Source of the DNA: Asterias amurensis
Lineage: Eukaryota > Echinodermata > Asteroidea > Forcipulatida > Asteriidae
Direction of reading: 5' to 3'
Length of the DNA stretch: 64,000 nt
NCBI RefSeq assembly: GCF_032118995.1
Contig: NC_092651.1
Coordinates: 19,204,349-19,268,348, forward strand
In this document: piece after piece, positions 41,639 through 52,310 of the stretch
How the letters are laid out: each line of letters begins with the position of its first letter
How positions within the stretch are numbered: the stretch's first letter is position 1
The notes under the pieces: model-generated
Told to the model about the DNA's origin: nothing
Databases searched by the model: none
What the model saw: only the letters and a program-made list of their open reading frames with translations
Program-made: the position numbers and the translations under genes

Positions 41639-44600
41639 GTAGGTCAAAACACTTGGAGAACTTCGCAAACGCATATACAAAATGACAACTTCACAAAATA
41701 CATTATGAGTGCAATGATTTTATTAAACCTTTTTTATTTTTTTATTATTTAAAGTGCCTAAACTAAAAAAAACTAAAAAACAAAAAACAACAACAACAAC
41801 AACAACACAGAATTGAAGAACTATAGACTAGTGCCCAAACTGCAGTATGTGGATGTATCTATCCCGGCCGCCAACTGAGAACTAGTGGGACATAAGCAAT
41901 AACCAAGCCATCGGTAATCCGAAATCGGTAACTATTTTTATCTTTTCAGGAGACGGACGACCGTAACTTATCTAGGGCCTTTTACCTAACAGAATTGACC
42001 TGTCTTAATCCAGGTCCCGTTGGGCTTGACCCTTTTCTGGGTCAGTATGACCCGGAGCTGTGTCAAAATTACCCACAAATAATTGGGTCAACGTGACGCA
42101 GAATACGGGTACGAACCCCACGTTTAACCACTTTCTTTTGCAATGTCACAGCCCGAGTTTTTGCCAACCCTGGTTGGAAAAAAGCCATAAATGCAAATCA
42201 AAAACAGGTCGTTACTGTTTGTAACAATGTACAAAAAAAATTCAACATTTGTATTGATTTTGTTGAAAACAAATCAATTAATTGGAGGTATTAATTTATT
42301 TAATTGGAAGTTTTCAGAACTCGTGAATTGTGAATCGTGAATGCCAACCAAGACGGTTTGTTTATCAACAAAAGAAAGGTCTATATAACAAACTGACAAA
42401 ACCCATAACTTTTACTCTAGGTGCTTTTTTGATTCCCTACGTGATAATGATGCTTGTAGTCGGGTTGCCAATCTTCTACTTAGAGATGGCGATGGGGCAG
42501 TTCTCCAGCCTAGGATGCCTTAGTGTTTGGAAGTGCACCCCTATAGCTAAAGGTAAGGCAACAATTTATAGAGTCACTAGAAGCAATGAGCATCGGTGGC
42601 CCCAATGAAATCTGTCCCGCCGGAGAAGTTGTCCCCCATTGGAAATTCACTTTGGCTGAAGGAGAGTGATTCAAAAGAGGGCGCTATCCAAAGTAGTTTG
42701 TACACTGTTTTTCGTATGGGGGGGGGGGGGGGTACAGAATCTCCGGGGACAGAATATCCAGGGCGACAGTATCTTCTGCCACACCGTTTTATCAGACTGT
42801 TCAAGAGTTGTAATGACAGTATGGTACATTATAGCTGTTAGCGGTTATTTTTTAGCTGTTTGGAGTTACATTTTTTTCTCTCCAAATCCTCGCCTTGTTT
42901 TTAGTAGAAACAATACAATATTTCACCAAAATATTGTGGTTATTGTTTTCCTAGAAAACATGGAGGAATGTCTTTCGGGGTAAGCTTATTCGATTTCTCA
43001 AAACAGAGTCAGTAAGGAAATTAATTATTTCACAGGATGATATTGGTAGGCCTACTTTAAGCCGTTTTTTGTAAAAATAAACTTAGGAATTCAAAATTGA
43101 AAACCAGTTTTTGTTCGTATAAACCTTGCATTCAATGACCAATTTGTCAATCTTTCTCTTATATCCCAGGGCTTGGATTTGGTATGATAACAATGACATT
43201 CTTCGTTGCCACTTTCTACAATGTCATCATCGCCTACGCTCTGTTCTACCTCTTCGCCTCATTCACAAAGGAACTGCCATGGAAGACTTGCGACAACTAC
43301 TGGAACACACCCAATTGTAGAGTCACCAAGGCCAGTGACAACTCTGGGATCAACGACACCTTCTTCAACGACACATTTGCCAATGACACGAGTGCCACTT
43401 ACGACATCGCGAATGGAACAGCAAGTTTAAGTGACAATGACACAACTTCGAACGGTTCTTTTGTTGCGATTCGACCTAGCGAGGAATACTTCTAGTAAAT
43501 AAATGCATATTTTTTTACTCTTAATTCAAATAAAAGATATATAATATACAACTAATAGTATACTTTTTGGAAGATTACGAGTTGTATGGTCTAAATAATT
43601 AATCGATTTTTTTGTCCCAGAAAGAACAACGGGCAAGTGCAGCCTTTTTGAAACTCGCTGGTTAATACTTCCAGTCACTTTTTCAAAATTCTAATCTGCG
43701 ATGGCCCTAATTGTTTGACTATCAAACAACCATAAAAAGGCACAATTCCCCAAATTCCCATATCTTCCCAGAGGTAGAATAGTAAAAAAGATCAGAACAT
43801 CGTTCTAACCACTCTAATGTTGTGCAATGTAATACAGAACCATATCATTCAGTTTCCATGTTATGCTAATCGCACAAGGCTGAACAAACTGTTTTATTCC
43901 TAAAACAAGGGAGGTTAGCACTTTCACTAAATGCATTCGAAAATAAAATTGCATGACCATCGGTTGGTCTTCATTAGTTAGTCTTGTAAGTATTTCCACT
44001 ACCTTCCGTTTTGTTTTATCTTACACAGCGATTGTTTCAGCTTCTTTTCTTCCTGATTTTCCACGTGTAATTTCTTATTTTCATTGATTCCAATGTCATC
44101 TTTCCTCGACAATTTCCAGTAACCGTGTTCTAGACATGTCAGACGGTATAGACAAACTGGGTGAGGTGAAGTGGGACCTGACGTTGTGCCTCTTACTGGC
44201 TTGGCTTATAGTCTTCCTGTCTCTAGCAAAGGGAATACAGTCATCTGGAAAGGTACGTCTTAAAGGAATATTTCAGATTTTGTTTATGTAACAAAACAGT
44301 TTCTGGTAGTGTAAGCACTTAAAGGATTTGGATACATTTTCAAAATGTCCATAGATTTACATTAAACTTACAGGGTTTGAAGATAATGATAGTGGAAAGC
44401 TTCCCTTCAAATATTACTCACTGAGGTGCTGTAGTTTTTGAGAAATGAGTAAAACAATGTCATGAAAATACGTTTGTAAATGATTAAAATAATTTATTTT
44501 CATGACATTGTTTTACTTATTTCCCAAAAACTACAGCACCTCAGCACGTAGTATTTTCAGGGAAGCTTTCTACTATCATTATCTTCAAACTTTGTAAGTT

Positions 44601-47600
44601 TAGTGTAAATCTGTGGACATTGTGTTTTATGTCCTACAAAAGTTACATAGACCCTTTAATGTAATCCACCATTTATACTCAAACTGACAAACCTGTAGAA
44701 GTTTGAGATCGATCGGCCATCTGATGAAGAAAAAAAGAATGAAACGTTCACTGAACGGTGAACCTCAAACAGGAGTTTTAGTTTTATTTATTTGTAATCA
44801 AATATGACATTTCAGACAAAAATATTTCAAGCGATTTTTTATTCTATCATCATCATTAGACCGTATATGTAAATCTGTGATCTATATAGACGATTCTTTT
44901 CTTAGAAATTCAGTAAGTTAGTGTTCCTTTAATTTTGCTAAATAATTACTTGGTTTAAAAAGTACAGCAGCTGTAGATAAAATGCTTTTTGAGAAACCTT
45001 TCACTTCGGTTATGGAAAAATCTATCACTTTTACCTACCACTATTTGAATCTCAAAAGCGTTACCGTTGTAACGCTTATTCGATAGTGTATTCCAACGGC
45101 AGATTAAATATTCCTCCTGCGTGGACATTTTCGGCAACATCTCAAAAACGCTTCCACCTTTTGGAATGAATTTTCCACAGGTTAGTTTTATGGTATAATT
45201 ATCCACAAGTAGGCCTATGATTGAAACAACAGTGAGTTCCAATTACCAAAATATGTACAGTCCCAAGTTCTCAATTGAAGTTCTCGAGTCTATTTGGCTG
45301 ATCAGAAAATAACGAGTAATAGTGAATAATTTTCTTGACGAACAGCCTCACTCTAAAATTATTATTTCCGTGCAAAGGGTTGTTTTAGAACCTGTGGCTT
45401 AATGCAGGACAAAACTAAAGCAGAGGAAACCAGTCACAGATTTATGTGATACGGTATTTTGGTTAGTTGTTAATCATGTGTTTTTTTGACCTCGGCTGCT
45501 TTTAAGTATGGCTTAAAATTGCGTGATAACAATGTGTATCGTATCTTTGTTGGATTGTAATGGTTACATCATGGAGGACATATTATTAAACGTCAATATT
45601 TATTTTGGCATCAGCTCGAATGCCTAGAAATAGTCAGACTTGCATTGTCACTTATCAAAACATTCCCGTTATATTAGAGGAATATCAATTCCTGCCTCCA
45701 GCTCTCCTGAGTTATTTTCAGGTAGCCCCCTTAGAGTGTCTTTAAGCCTTGTTTAGGGCGAACTTAGTGCATTAAAAAAAATATGAGGCAACTGCAAAAG
45801 TTTTACATATCTCAAGATGACAGTTTTTTAAAATTTTGTATAACCTTCACCGGCCCTGTTCTAGTTGTAACCATCGTGTAAAATTATATCTATGGACAGA
45901 AAAAACAGTCAACAAGACATTTTACCCTCTATTATAAATCGGTACTTATTATTTACTCCCTTCTAAAATCCATCAATATATACGTATTTTGTCTCTTAAA
46001 TGAATGCTGGCAGCTATCGTTTTATTATGTAGTTTCACAATAAGCAACCTTTTATGTAAACTTTAATAATGTGCAAGATTGTTTTAACTGATTTACACAG
46101 GTGGTGTATGTGACGTCAACCTTCCCTTATTTTGTTCTGGTGGCCCTCTTTATCCGTGGTATAACACTTGAGGGCGCTATAGATGGTATCGTTTTCTACA
46201 TGAAACCCGATCCCGTGAAGCTTCTCTTACCCAAGGTAAGCATCATTATGGTTTTCCGAATTTCAGTGCATGGTTTGCTTAGAAAAACTCTTAAATATTA
46301 AAACCGATATTTAAATCTGCCTAACATCGGAAGTTTCCGGAGGACACACAGACGATGTCAATGCCTAACTTATGACAAAACCCTTTGTAAATTGACGAGG
46401 AGTTGTTTTAAGTTTGAATAAATTATTTCCTTCGTCGAAGAATGACAAAGCTCATAGATGAACATCAATGTGGACCTAGTAAAAATTAGTATTATTTGCT
46501 GGAAAACATGGCACAAACATAATATCATAATTTTCATTTATGTATTGAAAAGGTATGGCAAGACGCTGCAGTACAAGTATTCTTCTCTCTCGGTTGTACG
46601 TTCGGCACACTACATACGCTATCAAGTTACAACACGTGGCATCAGAATAGTCATAAGTGAGTCTTATCACCAAAAGCATGATCTACGCGCGTAATTCAAA
46701 ATACACTTTAGTTGCACGAGTAGTTCAAGCCATCAGAGAGTGACAAAAATGCCATTTGGAAACGTGCATAATAATGTTCCAAGGCCAACAGAGAGCATAA
46801 TCTTTGAGGCCTATAGCTGTGTAATAACAGGCCTGAAACTGTCCTTACGCGAACGAAGTATCAGCCCTTCAATAGTTCACGTTCACTTCAGGATGAACAA
46901 TCATTTGACTGTAGGCCTAACTGTGCAATATTTTAACAGTCGTGATTCGGTTTTGTATGCGTAAGGATTTTAACAAATTTTGGTAGCCCCGATTGTTACT
47001 TTGAAAATGCACTGACGCCACATAGTGAACTTTTTTATTGTAAATCAGCATGTCTCCATACATTCTCCTGGGTCAGACACATTACCCGGATTCCAGGTCA
47101 GGAAGGGGGTGTAGACTTGATTCAAGTCCCGTTCTCGTGCGAGAGGTCCCTGGCATATCCGCCGTCAAAATGTAGCTAATGTGGTCCCGCAGTGCGGCAC
47201 AGGTTGGGGTGTTTTCTAACGTTAGGCGATGGGAATGAAAATAATGGACTCCCACGTGATTGGGACTTGAGTCAAGTCTAGAGGAGGTGGGAAGGAGTGG
47301 GGGCTGGACTGACACAAGTTAATTGGGTCAGGCTCATCCAGAAACTGGTTTAAAATAATGGGTTCGTTTTTAACTCTGATTCTGCGTCAGTTTGTCAATT
47401 TGTGGGTCACTTTGACACAGATTCCGGGTCATACTGACCTAGAAATGGGTCAGGCCCCTACAGGACCTCCCGGAATCTGGGTCAAATCCAACATGGGACT
47501 TGTAATAGTTTATCCCTTTGCATTTTGACAGAGATGCTGTGATCGTAGCTTGGCTTGACTGTTTCACTAGCGTCTTCGGCGGGTTTGTTGTGTTCTCTGT

Positions 47601-50600
47601 GCTGGGATTTATGGCGCATGATGCTGGTACGACGGTGGATAAAGTCGTCGCTTCTGGTAAAACGGGATTCGTTGTTTCTCTTCCACACATCACATAACCT
47701 CTTGAAACCATTGAATCGCTTTCCTTCTTATGTTGACCTTTATTTATAATTTGACTGCAGTCTCTTACTTCCCAGATAAGGATTGAACCAGATCCGGGTC
47801 CCACATGGGTCTTGACCCTTTTCTTGGTCAGATGAATAAACATTTTACCCCAAAATGGATCAAACTGACGCAACACTCAAGTTAAATCCTATGTTTAACC
47901 ACATTATGGGTCAGCTTGACACTGAAATTGGTCAGGACACTAGGACTGGTTGAGTTTGTAAATCTCATGTGGGGGCACGAGTTGTGAGCGGGACGGGTTG
48001 GGTTGGGTTTGGGTGGGACTGCCGCCTCTGCTTATACACCACTTCAATCTACACAATGGGTTGTTTAATGGTACCGTAGAAATAAAACACACACAATGCT
48101 CTAGTACGGATGTTATATATATACACACGCAAATGCTTTGGGGCAAGTCGTGCCATTGCCATTTTAGCCATATTGCAAAATGTCTCAACTTCATGATATT
48201 GTTCCTCAATCTAGTTTCTGGCACGCAGATCAGGCAAATGCGCTCGACATCCTCAGTGCACGTTCTGACTAACCACCCATCTTCTTATTTTCTTTATACA
48301 GGGCCCGGGCTGGCATTTATCGCCTACCCCGAAGCAATTGCAAGAATGCCACTAGCCCCTTTGTGGTCGATCTTGTTCTTTATCATGGTCTTTATGCTTG
48401 GGATTGGAAGTGAGGTGAGGTTCTAATATTTTCTAACTTATAATAATTTTGGTAATTGTCAAAGACCAGTCTTCTCACTTGATGTATCTCAACATATCCA
48501 TAAAATAAAAAACCTGTGAAATTTGAGCTCAATTGGTCGTCGAAGTTGCGAGATAATGGTGAAAGAAAAAACACCCTTGTCACACGAAGTTGTGTGCTTT
48601 CAGGTGCTTGATTTCGAGATCTCAAATTCTAAACTTGAGGTCTCGAAATCAAATTCGTGGAAAATTACTTCTTTCTTGAAAACTACATTACTTCAGAGTG
48701 AGCCGTTTCTCACATTGTTTTATACTATCAACAGCTCCCCATTACTCGTTACCAAGTAAGTTTATATGCTAATAATTATTTTGAGTAATTACCAATAGTG
48801 TCCACTGCCTTTAAAGACTCCTGCAGCCGGTTTCACGAAACTCTAGGATGAATCCTAACTCGAGTTAGGACGAGTAACCCGTCCTAACTTAGGATGGGTT
48901 CAGTTCGTCCTACGTATTTGGATGCGGGACTCAACTCGTCCTAAGTCCTGAGATTAATCCTAAATTAAGAAGAGTTTGGTGAAATCGACGGCTGGTTACC
49001 AACTTTCCAGGGGTCGATTTCACAAAGAAAGTCCTATAACAGGACCAGTCCTATAGGACTCTTTAGGGACTATTAAAAACTTAAGGCAAGTCGTCCTAAC
49101 TCGAGATAAGACTAGTCTTAACCCTTAGTGAAATCCACCCCTGTACAAACTTGCCTATGTGCCTATATATCATATTTCTGTATATTAAAGTGTACTTTAT
49201 GTTTCTGTCTGAAGTTTACATTATTCGAAGCAATCATCACAGGCTTAGTGGATGAATTCGAGGGAAGCTTCAAGAATCTACGCAAGTACAAGACGCTGCT
49301 CACCCTTATCCTGTGTGTCGTCTGCTTTCTTCTTGGGCTACCCATGGTTACACAGGTAACAATATCAGAGGGTCTTGAGAACACTAGGTGGCAGAAGACT
49401 TGATTGCTAAAACCCATTTATTTTTTAAACTAGTGAGCCAAGAACTTATCAAATGGAAAATGACCTGAAAAATGTACTTGTTCTGCCCATCTATATAAAA
49501 ACTATGGCATAGAAATGGCAGGGAAAACGAGTATTCTCCTCTGCGTTATTTTTCCCCGTGCTAAACACGGGTGGTCTTCTACGAACAAGATACAATTAAT
49601 TTTGACTTTATATGCAATTCTATTGCTTTGCTTGTATGAAACTTCATGACTTAGAGATTTGAATGTTTGTTTTCTCCAGGGTGGTATACACATCGTGACA
49701 CTGATGAACGCATTTGCTGCAAATATTTCCTTGCTTCTTGTGTCAACATTGGAGGTCATCATTGTTGGCCATTTCTATGGTAATGTTTGAATAATATTAA
49801 CAGCGTGACATTGACCAGTCTATTTGTCCCCCCCCCCCTCTCCCACTGTCCCCGCCCACTGGTACAGTACAGTTGAACAAAATAATCCTCCCTTTTAAAG
49901 ACAATGGACACTATTGGTAATATTTTCGTCTTCTCACTTAGTGTACGTCAACATATGATCAAAATAACAAACCTGTGAAGATTTGAACTCAAATGGTCGT
50001 CGAAGTTGCGAGATAATAATGGAAAAAAAAACACCCTTGTCACACGAAGTTGTGTGCATTCAGATGATTGATTTCGGGACCTCATAATTATATTCTGATG
50101 TCTCTAAATCAAATTCAAATATTTTAGTGAAAAATTACTTCCTTCTCGAAAACTACGTTACTTCTGAGGGAGCCGTTTCTCACAATGTTTTAGACCATCA
50201 ACAGCTCTCCATTGCTTGTTACCAAGTAAAGTGTTTATGCTAACAAATATTTTGAGTAAAATGCCCAGTGCCTGGAAAGACCTGGCAATGATAAAGCGAG
50301 TGGAACAGTTTGGTGCAAACGCTGCAACATCTTTTTCAAAAGATCACCCTTTCCGGGCGGGGCATAGTGGAGGCATTTTCGAAGGACCAATGTCAGACAT
50401 GGTTGTTATTGGTCAGTAGGCCTACATCAATCGATCAATTCACAATTCCTCCCTCATTAAATGATTACAAAAAATCTTCGGGGTTTTCTTAAAAGTGTCG
50501 CCATTCTGATGTTGTATATATTTTAATTTGACACAGGTGTCAACAGGTTTCTAGAGGATCTGAAATATATGCTTGGTTTCCAACTCAATAAATACTGGAA

Positions 50601-52310
50601 GATATCATGGTGGATTGTCACTCCTATTACACTGATGGTAAGACTCTTCAAAAGAAAACAAAATATGAAAAAATCAGTTATCAAAAAGAAGAATTTTTTT
50701 TTTGAAATAATTAAAAAATAGAAAAATCGACAAAGTAACAGAAGCCGTTCGTCTAACGCCCAAGTTTGTAGAGCGAAATATGCATCTGATTTTTGTATTT
50801 ATTGTTATGGGTGTTAAAGGGAAGGTACACGTTTAGTAATTACTCAAAACAAAAAGTATTAACTTAAAAACTGACTTGTTAACGAGCATTGGAGAGCTGT
50901 TGATGTATACAATATTGTGGGAAACGAAAGAGGTTATTTCTCACTAAAATAATAAAAGACTTCTAGCTAGAAGTCTTTTATTCCTACCTGTGAAAGCACA
51001 TAGATTCGTCCAACAAGGGTGTTTTTTCGTTCACCATTTTGTCGCAACTCCGATGACCAATTGAGCTCAAATTTCACAGGTTTGTTATTTTATGCATTAA
51101 TGTTTGGATACACCAAGTGAGAAGACTGGTAAGGACACCGGTAATTGACAATTACCAAATGTGTACCTTCCCTTTAAAGTACAAATAAAATTTTATGATT
51201 CAACATTTATCTGTGATTAAATTCAGATTGCTTTTTAATTTTTTTTATAATTTTAGTTTTGAGTTTTGTTATGTTTTACATTCGCGGTACTTGTGGAGAA
51301 CTGTAACTGAGCCAACAAGATATTCGTCTGTTTTATTTTGACAGTTAAGTGTTATTGGAAGTCATCATTGTCTTTCCAAATCGTTTTCGGCAATAAATTA
51401 AATTGTATAACCTCTCTTTCCCTTCGACTTTAGGCTCTCGTCATATCCTCCATTGTTGCTTATACACCACTAACATACGGTAATGGCGACCCTTACCCTG
51501 ATTGGGCACTTGCTCTCGGCTGGCTCCTGACCATAACCTCACTCTTACCACCACTCATTTACCCTGTGTTTTACATGTGCGGACTACAGGGAACCATACT
51601 CGAGGTAAGAGATACGAAATCCTCTGATAACACACATACATGATTGGAGATTTGGGCCTTTTTTTTTATATACATGAATGACGTACTTTTTCTAAAATAG
51701 TTCCTGGCAAACGGACGGTTTTCTAATGAGTATCTCGTCATAGTAGAGTTTGCTAAATGTTACTTGAGCTGGGAACAATATATATTTTTTGAAAATATCA
51801 TGTTAATTTATTTATAACCACAAACTGATATTATGCTAACAGGAAAGTAAGATTTGAAACTTTTCATCTTTAGGAGTAAAATCTGTCAAGGTTTGCAGAG
51901 TTACATCGACCTTTGTGGTTCTGGAAAACGTTTTTTTTTTAACATCTCGAAAGTTTATCCTTGAAACGATCAGAGCATACCGATCAAATCGTCGATTTCT
52001 TAAACCAAAGGTTCTTTTTTAGAACCACCAGAACTTATTAAGAGAGTTTTCAAACGTCATCAGTTTATATTGAGAAAACTTATTATTGTAACAAATAATG
52101 CACAAACTAATTTCGATTTTTGTTGTTGTCTTCTTTCATCCACGACAGCGGGTACGAATATCTCTGAAGCCAACACCAGACTGGGGACCTCATCTACATA
52201 AGCACAGAGTAGAGGCAGGTTACCAACCACTCAGGAGAAATGATCCAGAGGAGTGTGTTGAAATGCTCACGCAACAAAACCTACAGAAACAGCATGTAAC
52301 GAGCTTGTGA
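41425..52310 (+). CDS. SLC6 Na+/Cl--coupled transporter, glycine-transporter-like, complete 13-exon model (651 aa)
   Basis: Exons: 41425-41638, 42421-42552, 43170-43494, 44120-44252, 46101-46235, 46553-46656, 47532-47656, 48302-48414, 49215-49355, 49680-49779, 50537-50637, 51434-51604, 52149-52310. All junctions are GT-AG and in phase. The product has the twelve-span LeuT fold: TM1 [14 protein letters not shown]; a glycosylated extracellular loop 2 with a Cys pair and six N-x-S/T sites; TM6 [10 protein letters not shown]8 ending ITGLVDE. SLC6 carriers sit in the plasma membrane and use Na+ and Cl- gradients to import amino acids or amines. The SLG motif in TM6, [22 protein letters not shown] and the tail [11 protein letters not shown] best fit glycine transporters (GlyT1/2), but substrate is inference. 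Odd points: Asp357 replaces the usual Na1-site Asn in TM7, Glu427 replaces the usual Gln in TM8, and Asp69 replaces Asn before GGGAF. Confidence 0.95.
41998..42135 (+). repeat. GGGTCA-rich repeat, copy 1
   Basis: In SLC6 intron 1. CCAGGTCCCGTTGGGCTTGA, CTGGGTCAGTATGACCCGG, AATTGGGTCAACGTGACGCA. Same family as 47337-47500 (inverted) and 47775-47945. Confidence 0.75.
42421..42552 (+). CDS. SLC6 exon 2: TM2
   Basis: Acceptor TTTTACTCTAG. Encodes [20 protein letters not shown] then [17 protein letters not shown]. Donor GTAAGG. Confidence 0.95.
43170..43494 (+). CDS. SLC6 exon 3: TM3 and extracellular loop 2
   Basis: [20 protein letters not shown], then [17 protein letters not shown] (disulphide pair). 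NDT occurs four times, NGT once and NGS once as glycosylation sites. The exon ends TACTTCTA/GTAAAT; the apparent TAG stop is split by the junction and becomes Tyr when joined to exon 4. Confidence 0.93.
44120..44252 (+). CDS. SLC6 exon 4: TM4
   Basis: [20 protein letters not shown] then [20 protein letters not shown] and SSGK. The donor GTACGTC is followed at once by a TTAA element. Confidence 0.95.
44264..44928. mobile_element. TTAA MITE, family C, copy 2, split by another MITE
   Basis: AGGAATATTTCAGATTTTG at the left and GTTAGTGTTCCT at the right, between TTAA at 44260-44263 and 44929-44932. Parts 44264-44318 and 44660-44928 align with the two sides of copy 25264-25641 in reverse, including GAAGTTTGAGATCGATCGGC. 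The left TTAA is 8 bp after exon 4. Confidence 0.88.
44323..44655. mobile_element. TTAA palindromic MITE nested inside family C
   Basis: TTAA at 44319-44322 and 44656-44659. Arms of about 150 bp: GGTGCTGTAGTTTTTGAGAA and its partner TTCCCAAAAACTACAGCACC, ACAATGTCATGAAAAT and TTTTCATGACATTGT. Ends AGGATTTGGATACA and TACATAGACCCT. Confidence 0.9.
46101..46235 (+). CDS. SLC6 exon 5: TM5
   Basis: [20 protein letters not shown] then [17 protein letters not shown]. Acceptor TTACACAG, donor GTAAGC. Confidence 0.96.
46553..46656 (+). CDS. SLC6 exon 6: TM6 substrate site
   Basis: [20 protein letters not shown] then [14 protein letters not shown]. Ser325 matches a Na1 ligand (LeuT Thr254). Gly327 at the LeuT Ser256 position matches GlyT1. 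Too short for an ORF scan but required by the fold. Donor GTGAGT. Confidence 0.95.
47066..47336. repeat. GGGTCA-rich region flanking copy 2
   Basis: CTGGGTCAGACACATTACCC and ACTTGATTCAAGTCCCGTTC, with ACTTGAGTCAAGTCTAG inverted later. Perhaps another unit or an insertion into the repeat. In SLC6 intron 6. Confidence 0.45.
47337..47500 (-). repeat. GGGTCA-rich repeat, copy 2 (inverted)
   Basis: Reverse complement matches copy 1: GGTCAGTATGACCCGGAATC, GTGTCAAAGTGACCCACAAA, CTGACGCAGAATC. It ends about 30 bp before the acceptor of SLC6 exon 7. Confidence 0.75.
47532..47656 (+). CDS. SLC6 exon 7: TM7 with Asn-to-Asp change
   Basis: [20 protein letters not shown] then [20 protein letters not shown]. 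Asp357 (GAC) aligns with the Na1-site Asn (LeuT Asn286, GAT1 Asn327). Ser361 aligns with the chloride-site Ser of GAT1. Acceptor TTTTGACAG, donor GTAAAA. Confidence 0.94.
47775..47945 (+). repeat. GGGTCA-rich repeat, copy 3
   Basis: CCAGATCCGGGTCCCACATG, GGGTCTTGACCCTTTTCTTG, TTATGGGTCAGCTTGACACT. In SLC6 intron 7. Confidence 0.7.
48302..48414 (+). CDS. SLC6 exon 8: loop 4 and TM8 start
   Basis: [20 protein letters not shown] then [18 protein letters not shown]. Donor GAG/GTGAGG. Confidence 0.96.
48447..48810 (-). mobile_element. TTAA MITE, family A, copy 6 (inverted, left end lost)
   Basis: GGTAATTGTCAAAGACCAG ... CCAATAGTGTCCACTGCCT then TTAA at 48811-48814. Central hairpin GATTTCGAGATCTC / GAGGTCTCGAAATC present. 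In SLC6 intron 8. Confidence 0.88.
48826..48994. mobile_element. Palindromic MITE family H, uninterrupted copy
   Basis: CAGCCGGTTTCACGAAACTC at the left, GTTTGGTGAAATCGACGGCTG (one base trimmed) at the right, with repeated CCTAACTCGAGTTAGGAC inside. It is the empty-site relative of 6113-7773. Confidence 0.9.
49010..49141. mobile_element. Palindromic MITE family H, short copy
   Basis: GGGGTCGATTTCACAAAG at the left and TAGTGAAATCCACCCC at the right. It lies next to copy 48826-48994 and 73 bp before SLC6 exon 9. Confidence 0.85.
49215..49355 (+). CDS. SLC6 exon 9: TM8 end and TM9
   Basis: [20 protein letters not shown] then [20 protein letters not shown]. The preceding Ser426-Glu427 occupies the usual (S/T)QF position. 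Acceptor TCTGAAG, donor GTAACA. Confidence 0.95.
49680..49779 (+). CDS. SLC6 exon 10: TM10
   Basis: [20 protein letters not shown] then [13 protein letters not shown]. Acceptor TTTTCTCCAG, donor GTAATG. Confidence 0.95.
49899..50273 (-). mobile_element. TTAA MITE, family A, copy 7
   Basis: TTAA at 49895-49898, AGACAATGGACACTATTGG at the left. Inverted family body (CAAACCTGTGAAGATTTGA). Ends CCCAGTGCCT. In SLC6 intron 10. Confidence 0.85.
50537..50637 (+). CDS. SLC6 exon 11: loop and TM11 start
   Basis: [20 protein letters not shown] then [13 protein letters not shown]. Acceptor TTGACACAG, donor GTAAGA. Confidence 0.95.
50818..51173 (+). mobile_element. TTAA MITE, family D, copy 1
   Basis: TTAA at 50814-50817 and 51174-51177. 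AGGGAAGGTACACGTTTAG at the left, AAATGTGTACCTTCCCT at the right. The hairpin ACTTCTAGCTAGAAGT lies at the centre. It shares body modules with family A. In SLC6 intron 11. Confidence 0.92.
51434..51604 (+). CDS. SLC6 exon 12: TM11-TM12
   Basis: [40 protein letters not shown] and [17 protein letters not shown]. Acceptor CGACTTTAG, donor GTAAGA. Confidence 0.96.
52149..52310 (+). CDS. SLC6 exon 13: cytoplasmic C-terminus
   Basis: [20 protein letters not shown] resembles the GlyT tail (PQPDWGPFLAQHR). The protein ends QHVTSL, whose last residues are not a canonical PDZ ligand. Stop TGA at 52308-52310. Confidence 0.95.
   Translation, partial: RVRISLKPTPDWGPHLHKHRVEAGYQPLRRNDPEECVEMLTQQNLQKQHVTSL

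Noticed and set aside
43491-43493. In-frame TAG suggesting a truncated SLC6 gene
   Set aside because: The GT of the donor lies at 43495-43496, so TA joins T of exon 4 to give Tyr; the sequence continues in the expected family pattern.
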